A stretch of 64,000 nt of DNA, from contig JAMXBD010000974.1 of assembly GCA_024138025.1 (NCBI GenBank), forward strand, positions 372,001 to 436,000, given 5' to 3'. Numbering within the stretch: position 1 is the first letter of the stretch; the number at the start of each line of letters is the position of its first letter. This document shows positions 39,101 through 51,100 of the stretch, piece by piece. Position numbers and translations under genes: made by a program. Source of the stretch: Combretum micranthum. Its lineage: Eukaryota; Streptophyta; Magnoliopsida; Myrtales; Combretaceae. The notes under the pieces are model-generated. The model saw only the letters and a list, made by a program, of their open reading frames with translations. It made no database searches and was not told the origin of the DNA.

Positions 39101-42100
39101 TAAATTTTTTAGTCCTAAATCTGAATTCATGGATTTCTTCCAATGCTTTATTATGTCAATTCCATCAAAATTTATGAGCTGTCATCAATGGCAAAAACAG
39201 CATAGGCAAAGGCACCAACCACAGGATCTCATAGGCAAAGGAAGTTCCACAGGAAAGAGATACAATACAGGCAATATAGGACCCCGAGTCACTTGTTCAT
39301 GCTAATCTAATGTAGGAACAGACAGTTATTATATTACAAGGAAGGAAAAATATCTAAAAATTTCTCCATTATTTTCCAATGACACCACCAAAATATTCTC
39401 AAGAATTACCCAAAAAAATTAATCATTACCAAGAAAAATATTCTCAAGCATAACTGAAAAGCTGCAACGAACCATCTATGGCATGGAAAAAGGTTCTTAT
39501 TCTATTTTGGTCATGTAATATTTCTTTTAAATAAAAAAATAAAAAAAAACTTCGTCAACTCAATTCTGAAACCAAAAAATGCAGACTCAAGAAGATGGGG
39601 AACACTCATCTGTTCAAATTCACTATCCTAGTTCAGAGTAGCCATTTGTAGATTTTATGGCCTATAATATCCAAAATAATTTCATGAAATAATACCCTCA
39701 AAAGGCTCAGAGACAGTTCTGTTTTTCAGGTGGGCTTTCCTTACAGGGTCATTTTTGAGTGATAGTGACAACATTTCAAAGACAACACATCATGAAGACA
39801 AATATCAGAGTACCCGCTACATGCCAAACAAATGTGAGGTATGATCAAAGTTTAAACCAAGTAATCTGCATAAATCACACAACTGAGACTTGCCTGGACA
39901 GAAGAGGAAGGATCTTGCAGAAGTCGAAGCAGTGAAACGACAATAGTTTCATTCATAAAACGACCTGCACTCAAACTCTGAAAGATGATTGTCAGCCACT
40001 AATGATTTCCATACAAACCTCAACAAATATAGTCCTTGAGTTGCAAACCTCTATTGAACGTGAGACATTTCTTAAGCAAATGCAAGCAGCGATCTGCACA
40101 TTGTCACTGTCATTATTGAGTGCATCATTTATTATATTGACTGCCTGCATCAAAGAGAATGCAATAGACCAACTCAGTAAAGTAGTCAGAGGCAGTTGGT
40201 GGAAGCCGCTTCTCTTTTGTAGTGTTCCAATGTATCATTAAACAGCAACACGAATTGGTTGATATAGAATACAGCATAGAAGAATAGATGATGGGCATAT
40301 AATAATACAACGTGTTTTGTAATATCCCACTTCCAAGGATATCACTAAACGAGAAATTGCCGCAGAAGAAGCTTGCAGATCCAAAACTATTTTGGGACTG
40401 ATATTTTCAATGTGGTATGTATTGACAAATGATGGTTTAAGTTATAATCAAGTCCATGACAGACATTAAAAGCTCCAAAACTTTTTGCGTCACAACGTAA
40501 AGAAAACAGAATATTCACTTGGGATAAATTCTTTATTTCTCAATGTTAAATGATTTGACCTGACTTTTTTCAAGATATTGGTTGGTCTTAGAATCTAGAA
40601 GATTTACATTTATATCAGATTTTCCTTTTTTCCATGTTTTTTCCTATGCTCCTAGATCCAACTTGCTTTCCTAAAACCTATTTGTTTCCTTTCATATACT
40701 CATGTAATCAAGCCTATAAATGGATGTCGTCCTATACATTTCTGACACAAGAAACAACCACATTCTTCTCTTAAACATTATTAGTCATTATGGTGTCAAA
40801 GCCTAGGCAATTTAACTATATGGCTAAATCAGTGATGATCAGCACATGAAGGAACTTTCCAACCCAGGTGGCATTGAAAACCACGAGAAACCCCAGATCC
40901 CAAGCATCTCCACAGTTGAACAAGCATGTTGGGTTCATCTTCCTTATAACTCACCATTTAGAAGTTGAATGGAAGAAACTACTTCACATAGACACAATCC
41001 ATGACCAAGCCATCAAAGGAAAGGAGAAACAAGGCTACATCCGCTGATATGAAGAAGCCCAATAAAGAGGATCCTACTTCGAAGAAATGGTGGTCTAATA
41101 ACTCCTTGGTGAAAGTGTGGCTTATTAACTCTATAAGGAGCAATTGGGAAACCACATCTCTTTCTTCCAACAACCAAGGATGTCCAGGATGCAATATGCA
41201 AAATGTACTTGGATCTCAAGGATTCTTCAGAGATTTTTTTTTATTTGTAATCAAGATACTGAAATCTAGACAAGATGCCACAACTTAATACAGCAAGATG
41301 GAGATCTATTGGTTGGAGACAGATCTATTCAATGGCAGTGAATGGAATTGCTCTAGCAATAGCAATCATCACAAAAAAATAAATAACAACAATAAGGAAG
41401 GAAACAGCCGGGTTTATATGTTTCCCTCCAGTTTAAATCAAGAATTAGGTAAGGCGTGTGGAGGAATACTTGGTAGAATTCAAATAAATTATAGAAAAAT
41501 TTAGGTACAAATCAAATAAATTATAGAAAAATTATGTTGAGCAGGGATAAAACTAGAGTGTCTCCATTAAACCAAGATGGGACTGCACTTGTCAAGCAAC
41601 CCCATGAAGACAAAAGAGAAACAAAGAAAAAGCTATGGTGTGAGCACTATCAAAAGCAACTCCACAACAAGCCCTCACGTATGACAAAGAATAGTGGAGA
41701 GGGTTGCACATTGCATACTACAAATGGAGAAGTTTGAGGGTCCCCTATCGGATCTGAAAGCTACAATTCATAAAAAATCAGGTTGAGGAACTCCCAAGGT
41801 TCCCAGCTAATATGCCCAGAATCCTAGAGGCTAGAGCCGTGCTATGATATGTCAATTAATGTAGAATATTTCCCTGTTAGTAATTAATGCTAAAGGTCGG
41901 TAGAATTAATGTTGTAAGTGGTTGAAATTGGTGTATTACTATTTGTTACCACTAATCACGTTAGAATTGTCTGTAAATAGGTCTTTCTATGCACAAATGA
42001 TATATATCACTCCTCTACATTTCTTTTCTATCTCTTGCCACCGTATCAAAGCCATGATGCACTAGTGAGTATTCTTTTTGAAATTTTCCTTTTTTTCATT

Positions 42101-45100
42101 CTTCTTACTAGTTGCCCTAGTGAGCAACAAGCAGCCTCTTAGCCACCTAGGGATTGTCCAATAAATTTTTTTTTTTTTTCGAAAGTTCTATTTTGGTTTG
42201 TGTTTTGGTCAGAACAGGGGAACTAGAGAATGCATTTTACAATGGCTGAAAATAAACTTCAAATAGTTGTATGATTCCTGTGATAACTAAAATCATAAAG
42301 CATAAACTTAATGCTACTAATTATATCACCTAGAGAAAAATTGTTCGAGTTTACTTACAGAGTATTAGAAAGAAAGAGAATATCGTCAATGATCCACCAA
42401 GTAGTGATACCAGACAAGAATGGCTGCATGATGATGCCTAGATATTTTTGCAACTTAGAAATTTCATCAACGATGAGATCATTTATTTAAGGGTTAAATA
42501 CAAAAAGGTGACCTGTGTTTTTACCCTTTTACAAATACATGACCCGTGTTATTTTTTTTGACAATTAAGTGACCTGTAATTACTTCCGTTTTGTTTCCGT
42601 CCATCCTCCCGTTAAATTAACATGCGGCAATCACGTGTGAATTTGAAAAAAAAAAAATTGAATAGAATCTTGAGGAGAAATGGAAAAGTTTGAATTTTTT
42701 TCTTTCAACGAAGACAAATGAAATCCGAAAAAGGAAAAAAAGAAAAAGAAAAAGAAAACCTTGAACACAATCACAAAGAGAAAGAGAAATTTTGAATTTT
42801 TTCTTTCAAAGAACACAAGCTAAAATGATTTGAAATGGCAGCGATTCATCAACATCGTCACAACAAGAATTTATGCAAACAGTGGTCTCAACTCTCCAAG
42901 CTATAGCAGCTACCAGACATGGGAATTCATCAAGATTTATAAGACCACTATGCTCGGAGTGAATCAATTAGCTAACCCAATGCCTTCAGTGTCTTCGTAC
43001 AGCAAAAAACCATCACCAACACGCCAAAGACTCGAGACAAAAAATCAAAGACCCACACATCACAATGAACCTGTACCAAACTGAGACCGACAAGCCACCC
43101 CAAGACGGCAATTGCACATATTAAACAACCACCTCTAGCAAACCAGGCCGCTAAACCGAATCCATTAACTAACCAAGGGCAGCCAACTGCAACTCTAGCC
43201 ATCAACCCATCCATCTCCGGTGAGATTCACGACCATCCGTAGACACGAACCTAAACCACGATGACACACTCACCAAGTCCATGCCACACAAACCACCAGT
43301 ACTGTAATTGGATCTGACTTACGGATTGGAGCTTCACTATACACGTTCTAATTGGGTCATCTCCTTTTTCCTTTTGCTCTTTTTTAGTTTACTTGTCTGT
43401 TTTAATTAGTCGTAACTTTTCCTTCTCAATATTCTATTCAAGGTTTTCCTTCCTTTTTTTTTTTTCCTTTTGTTTTTGGGTTCACACGTGATTGCCGCAT
43501 GTTAATTTAACGGAGGAGGATGGCGGAAACAAAACGGAAGTAATTACAGGTCACTTAATTGTCAAAAAAAATAACACGGGTCATGTATTTGTAAAAAGGT
43601 AAAAACACAGGTCACCTTTTTGTATTTAACCCTTTATTTAATCAATCATTGCAAATGTGTGAAGGAACTCTTAGATAATTTAGATTTTATGTGCTTTAAA
43701 AGGAAATATTTCTCACGTTTACGATGTGTTTAAAGGTTTCCCTCATGCTCCTTTGCAACCAATCTTATGACTTTTTAAAACATGTATGAAGTACTAAATA
43801 TATATCTGTCAATTAGTCATAATGTGAAAGTTCAGTAGACTCAATGAAAAAAAATATTATAATAATTTTCTTAGCTGATCTTTGTTCAAAGTATGATTCT
43901 ATTAAGGATTTGTTTGTTTTATCATCTTTTTGTCATTTTCAAACAGATTATCTGCCAAAAATAGATACTGATAAAAAGACCATCCAAACAAGCCCTAAAT
44001 CTTACATTCTTTCTAGTATTGAGAATTCATCATTACAAGAAACCTTTACTCAAATATTTGCAGAGAGAATCACTTATTAATCACTCCATCTTATTTTACC
44101 ATTGCTCTTATTAAGCAAGGTGCCTCAAAGTGCAAGTCGTTCTTACACTAGTAAGAAAAGGGAGATAATACTCGAGGACAGGACTCGTATGATGCTATTA
44201 AGGGTTTGCTTGTTTCATAATCTTTTTATCATTTTCAAACAGATTATTTGTCAAAAATAGATACCAATGAAAAACAAACCATCCAAATAAGCCCTAAATC
44301 TTAGATTCTTTCTAGTATTGAGAATTCATCATTACAAGAAACCTATACTCACATACATTGCACAAAGAATCTCTTATTAATCAAGGTGCGGGTCGTTCTT
44401 ACACTAATAAGAAAAGGGAGATAGTCCTCGAGGACAGGACTCAAGGAGAGTTATGTGTTATCATTATCATGAGCCAGAGCATACAAAGCAAACTTGCATG
44501 AAATCTGAAATCAAAACCAGGAAAAACAATCCACACTTATTGCCTCCATTGGTGCTATCATAGCTTTTACTAATGAATTTGCTAAATTTTCTCAGTATCA
44601 AGAAACATTGAAGATTTTATCTCATCCTATCTCTGCTATTGTTGAGTTAAGTAAAACAATTATGTGTCCCCTTTCCTCCTTTTCCAAATGGACGATTGGT
44701 TCTGGTGTAACAAATCATATAGCAAATAATCTTAATCTTAATCTTCTTTTTTTTTTTTTTACTGTAATGTTAAATTTTCATTAAGACAAGAAAAAATTTA
44801 CATAGGATGAAAAAGAAAAGAAGGCAAAGTGGCCAAAACTATACTAAAAACATTAAAAAAAAAGGGAGGGGGGGGAGAGAGAGAGAAGGTAGGACTCAAT
44901 AGACCTAAAACCTTGAGCGAAACACCATACAAAAAAAAAGTGCTAAGATCGAGATCTTGACAAGATCCGAGACACATAATGTGAAGATCAAGAGCTAATT
45001 TTAAGCCTTTTTCTCACTTCTCTCCATACATAGTAGATAAGCAAACTAGTGATAATCTTCCAAGAGGGAGAGAGGCAAGGACCTAAGGAGTCAAAAAGCT

Positions 45101-48100
45101 CTTGAATGTTTCCAGCTTCAAAAGGGAGAGCACCCTTACTAGGAACAATCTCTTTTAACTTCATCCAAATATCTACTACAAAGGGTTATGTTAAGAAAAG
45201 ATGGTAATGTGACTTCTCATCTCTATTGCAAAGAAAACAACAATTATTAGAAGTAACACCCCATTACACAAGCTTATCTTGAGTGACCAACCTTTGATGT
45301 CCTATAAGCCAAAGAAAAAATGAGTATCGAGGGACCAAATTCTTGAGCCATACATAGTTATGCCAAGATAGCTAAACTCCTTGCCCTCGAATAAGCGCAT
45401 AAGCTTCCTTTATGGAGAGATATTTTGAAAGGTTAACCTTCCATACAAGAGAATCTGCCCTGCTAACAATAGGGGTAAACCCACTATCCAATTCACTCCT
45501 GACTCGTTCCCATAATGATTCTTGCGGCCAATCCCACCCATTTTCATTTATAATGCAACACGGACAAGCTTCCTTAGAAAGACTAGATGAATATGTGACT
45601 AGAGAGAAGAGAGAGAACCTCAAATATTTTATTAATTGTGTATTCAAAATAATGTACAATACAAGTATAAATACATATACTAAAGACCATCTATTATAGT
45701 CTAAGCTATGTAGGACCTGTGTACATGTATAGAACTCAATACTCCCCCTCAAGCTGGAGCCCACAAATCGTATGCACCAAGCTTGTTACAAATATACTCA
45801 ATATGAGGACTCCTAAGAGTTTAGTCAAAACATTAGCTAATTGATCATTTGAATTGACATGACCAGTGATAATGAGCAATCTTGTCAACAATAGGGAAAG
45901 GAATGTTCTTACGAAGAAAACAGCCTAACAAAGTATTTTTCCATAAGCTAGCGATACTTAGCCACTTTTGGTGGTGGCACCACCACCAAATCATCACCAT
46001 CCACAACAGGAGGATAAAAAAAGAAGGGAACAATCAACCTCAAAAGCAACATTAGGTTTGGAGGAGGCATTTTGTAAAGGAGAAAATTGTGAAGGGGAGA
46101 GAGGAGGAAACAAAATGTTTCTTGGGTGAGAAGGCAGAAGGGGAAACCGAAGAAATATTAGTAGGTGAGAGGGAGGGAGAGGAGGGAAAAGGTGGTTAGA
46201 AAAGGGAATAGGAGGACCAAGAAGAGAGGGTGAAGGAGGGATAGATAGAAAAGAGGAAGGAGACGAAGAAACTTTTGAAAGGGAGGAAAAGGAAACCTGT
46301 TTGTAGGACAACCCACTAGTAGGAGGCATATTCACCATCGGGGAAGGGTCTAAAGAAGAAGTTAAAGACTGCACACCAACAACTAGAGGAGCAGCGGAAA
46401 CATTCCCAAAAAGCAAGGTCGCCAGAGGAAACTTCACCTTAGAAGAAGAAGCCCACCGGCGGGAGTAGACCCTCTTGAAAAGCATTACGAGAGAAGAGAA
46501 AACCAAGAGAAGGCTGGAAAAACAACCAAAGGAGAAGAGTAGTTGAGGCTAGAAGGTCGTCAAAGCGAATTGGCAACTAGTGAAATGATCGCCGAGGCAA
46601 AAGGTGGCCGGAGAAAAGGTTGTTGGAGCAGGGCAGTGGCCACAAAGGTCGCCGGAGCAGGACGGTCCCCAGCGATGGAGCAATGGATGCCATGAGATGG
46701 TGGCCGGCAGACAGGAGGTGGCCCAAGGAAGGCGGCCGAAGAGGGGGTGACAGCTATAGGGAAATCAAACCCTAAGAGAAAAAAACCCTAAAAAATCTCT
46801 AGAGAGAGGAGAGGATTTTCTCTCTCTACACGGTCCCTTCCAGAACTGTAATCTACTGTCATTAAAGTTCATAAAAGAAAACCTTCATTTCTCTTGGAAA
46901 TCTCAAATGTAAGACCATGGTCCATTTTTATTAAACTCAGTCTTCTGAATTAGCCACAGAAGTCTCCCTGCTGATTCTTTAATTTCTGGCTTAAACAACC
47001 TCGATTTAATGCATTGCTTAGAGCATATTGATTACTCCAATGGAAGGCACTCTACATGTAAGGTTATTTATGAGTTGAAACCGTTGAAAAAAGAGCTGAG
47101 GAAACCAAAAGAGAGGCCTTCTCATAAATTTCTTAACACATATTGGCTGCCAGACTTGATTTGCAGCAAGTACAGCAGACAAACAGATTGGACATCCAAT
47201 CTCCTAATTGACCTCTGAGAAAGAGTTTAAAACCTCTTATTTTCTATGGGCAATGGAGGAGAGCTTCTTGATGTGAAAATCAAGAGCCAAACTTGGTGAC
47301 ATGAATAAATCCTCCTTTCAAAGAATGCAGCTAAGGCAATACAGGAATGGTATTCATGCCAGTTCTAAGGAAGATGGCCCATCAAGTCTCAACATGGTGA
47401 GGTAAATGAAGAAGTCCTCGATCAGTTCAACAGTTTCCTCATCAAACTCCCTCTACTATTGGCCAATTTCAAAAGGATTAGCTCTGGTGACAGATGCATC
47501 ATGACAAGTTGGCAAGATGAGTTAATTATAGTACTCACTTTGGAAGAAGTGGATTGTGTTCTTTTCAATGGCCAACATATGGAAGCCAGCCTAATGGCTT
47601 CATTGGATATTATTTCTTTAGGCACTTGATACATAATGGATGGGAAGAACACAGAGGCCATGCGGAATTTTTGTGATGGATACCTAAGGGAATCAACTAC
47701 AACACAAGGCCCCTATTCCCCAAAAGCCAAAATCTTCCCCACTCGATGATCTACACCCAATTGCATGTTGCAATATTGCATATAAATGCATCTCTTAGAC
47801 TTCTGCAGTCTGGCCAAAGAACTTCCTCATATTAGTAGTTACAAAAGAACAAACTGCTTTCATTTAGCTCCTTACCCACTATATGCAACCATGCATAACT
47901 CATTTATTCAATACAATATGATATAATATATGTATGTATGTATGTATTAAAAAGAGAGAGAGAGAAGAAGAAGAAGAAGAAGAAGAAAATTTTTTGTAAA
48001 AGGAAATAGAGGATAATGCCATCATCTCTAAAGAACTATTGAAGGGCTATCATTAACAAAAGAAAGGACACGAATGTAAAAGTTGATTTGATGAAAGCCT

Positions 48101-51100
48101 ACAACATGCTTAAATGGCATTTTCTTAAAAAATTTGGAGGCCATTAATTTCCATCCCTTCATTTGATGGTTTATGCAAATTCATCCTATATACCAAAGTT
48201 TTCCATCAATTTGAATGGAGATGGGTTTCTTTACCCTTTTGGAGGAAGGGGTGGGGGCTAAGATGAGGTTTTTTTTTTCTTTTTTTTTTAAATAAATATA
48301 AAAGAGAGATTACAAAGAAAAGGAAGCACACAAGATGCTGCAAAATTGACATAAACATCATAAAAACAAAAGGATGTTTAGGTAAATTTAGCAGCCCAAC
48401 TCACTAGGTGCTTTTCAGAGGAACAACAACAGCATGTGCAACTTTACAAAAGACAAAAAAATAGATCCCAAAAACAAAAAACCAATGAAATGAGCATGGT
48501 CCCCAACACACCAACCATTTCTCTCTTTTTAGGAGCAGTGGCATACAGCTGCTATTGCCTTTTTCTGCTTCTCATTAAGTCTTTGTAAAGATGAAAACAG
48601 CTCAGTACTGTTGGTCTAGTCCAAAGGTCTTGCAATAGACCAACCCAAGAAATCCTCTACACTTCTCCAAATTTCCGTAGTGCCTTCAAATTTTGAAAAC
48701 ATAGAGGCATAGGACTCCTCTCTACCGTACAAGAAACAACAATTGGTATGAATAACACCCCAAATCCTCAGCTTGTCTATGATACAGTCTTTCTTGGACA
48801 ATTAGCCATAGAATAAAAGCATGTCAAGGAAGAGTTGATTTATTCCAAATAGGGGCAGCCCAACATACATTTGGAGATCTCTCCCAAGCATAATCATAGG
48901 GCAACTTAATCAATAGTTCCCCTTGACAGATGACTTTCCAAACTAGCTTGTCCAACAAGCCAAGTCCCGAATCAAGTTCACCAAGATCAATGCTAATGCA
49001 CCTTCAAACATCACCTAACAGCCGTTCCCAATTGGCAGCAGTGATGAAGGAACATAACCTTGTTTCTTTAGGCCAGCCACCCTCCAACAACACCTTTCTC
49101 CCAACCAATCCACTAATGGGCCCCTAGGATGCCAAGGACATACCAAAAGGGTATGTTGTTTCCATCTCCAGCTTGCCAAAACAAGAGTTGTAGGGCAAGA
49201 GGCCTCAGTTGTAAGATTTTCCTCCATGCTCAAGATGCATCAATTGGGATTTTAATGTGGCAAAAACTTGGGCCCCTGAGAATCTTGGGTTTACCCAACT
49301 AGGCCATAAAGCATCCTCATAATCCATGAAAAGATTCCAAACATGTTTCAGTTGAACCACTTTGTTCCAAATCTCAATTTGGCTTACAACCGTCACTCCC
49401 AAGGAAATAAAATAAAATAAATCACTCAACATACTTTTGCCTTAATAATGCCTTCTGGAAGGATAAAAATGGAAGCCCAATAAACTTGTCATGAAAAAAA
49501 AAATGCCCTTGATTAACTGTAGATGCCCCACATATGGTAGAGCTTTACATGTCCATTGGCTGATCCTTGCTGCTACTCTCTCCAGTCTCCACCAAGACCA
49601 TGAACATTGAAATATTAGACAAAGTGAGAGGGACTCCAAGTATCAAATAGGAAACCTACCAGCTGAAAACCCTAAAATTCTTGTCGGGAATCAATGACAA
49701 TTCCACTAAGAAAAAGCTGACTCTTAGAAGGGTTTGCTTTAAATCCAGCTAAAGAATATAATTTATCCAATGCCACCTTAACTAACTGAACCAAGAATGC
49801 TTAAATTTTGACAAAGATTAATAAATCATCCACAAAGCATAGATGGGTTAATCTTTACCCTGTACACCTCCAATGGAAATGAAAGTCATCATCAAAATTT
49901 TTTGCCCAAAGAAGTGCCGAGGAAACCTCCATCACCAAACCAAAGATGTAAGGAGATAAGAGGTCACCCTGTCAAAGACCGCTATAACTTGTTAATTTTC
50001 CATTAAAGTTGATAGAGAACATAGAAGAAGAAATGCAAGTCATAATCCAAGCAATAATTGAGAAGGAAAACCCAGACTACCAAGCAGACCCTAAATAAAA
50101 CTCCAACAAACATTATCATATGCTTTCATGAGATCCCCTTTCACAGCACATCTAGCTCCTTTGCTGCCCTTGTGGTATCCTTTTAGAAGTTTTTGGGATA
50201 TTAAAATACTATCAACTATTCGTTACTGCTTAATATAAGTGGTTTGCCCCTTGCTCACTAGACTTGGGACAACAAGCCTGAGTCAATCTGCTATAGAGCA
50301 TGTTACAATACACCATTGGTCAATATCTGCTACAGAGGACAGATTTTCCTAGTTCTCCCGTTAAAAGACCTTATCTCCTTATCTTTTTCTGTTTAGCAAC
50401 AGATGTTTTATTCTAGGCTGTTTGACAAAAAAGGAAAATGCACATTTCAAATATCACTGGACTCGTAAAAAGGAAAAGTTATTTCATTTTCATTTTGCAG
50501 ATGTAATGATTTTTCTAGCAGGAAATCTAGATACAGTAAAAATAGTGAAAGAAGCACTTATGGAGTTCCATTCGTTAGCAGGCTAGCATACCAAACCTTG
50601 CAAAGCCTGGCACAGTTAAGTGGCATACCCCCAAATGACCAAAAGCAAATTGTCAATACTTTTGGATTTCCAAAGAGTGGCACTGCCAGTCAAGAATCTA
50701 GGAGTTTACTAGCATCAACAAAATCATTAAAAATTTACATAAAAAATTGGTGGATAAAATAGCTCACAAAGTAAAGCATTAGATGAGTAAGCTAATATTT
50801 CATGCAAGTGGCATTCAACTAATCAAGAGTGTCTTGTTTGCAATGCAAGTATGTAAGGCATTTAATTCCATCCTCCTAAGCTACAAACAAGTCAAGCCAA
50901 GCAAAGCCGAGCCGAGCCAAGCCTTAAAGGCTCGGGCTCAGCTAATTTAAATTTTATCAAGTTTGAGTTCAAATTGAGTTTTTTTATCGAGCCTGAAATT
51001 TAGGCTAGTTTGAACTCGAGATTAGCTTGTTTATAAAACGAGCTCAAGCCGAACCGAGTTTTTTATCGGGCTTACTAAGCTTCTATCAAGCCTTAAATTT

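Larger units (their letters stand above)
41850..44746 (+). pseudogene. Ty1/copia remnant 2: LTR, gag and protease start
   Basis: A putative LTR at 41,850-42,040 (TGTCAATTAATG...CTTGCCA) is followed by GTATCAAAGCC, a worn tRNA-Met-type primer-binding site. Gag starts at the ATG at 42,242 (MAENKLQ) and reads through KLNATNYITWRKIV to 42,490. It is split by the Mutator-like element at 42,491-43,632 and resumes with INHCKCVKELLDNLDF. It then reaches a CCHC-type knuckle with one Cys lost (CYHYHEPEHTKQTC, about 44,454) and a protease site with altered key residues (SKWTIGSGVTNH, about 44,685). The copy ends where a LINE has its poly(A) tail. Confidence 0.75.

Noticed and set aside
42830..43214. Overlapping 84- and 80-residue frames inside the MULE
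   Set aside because: No similarity I recognise; kept only as possible captured sequence, not as genes.
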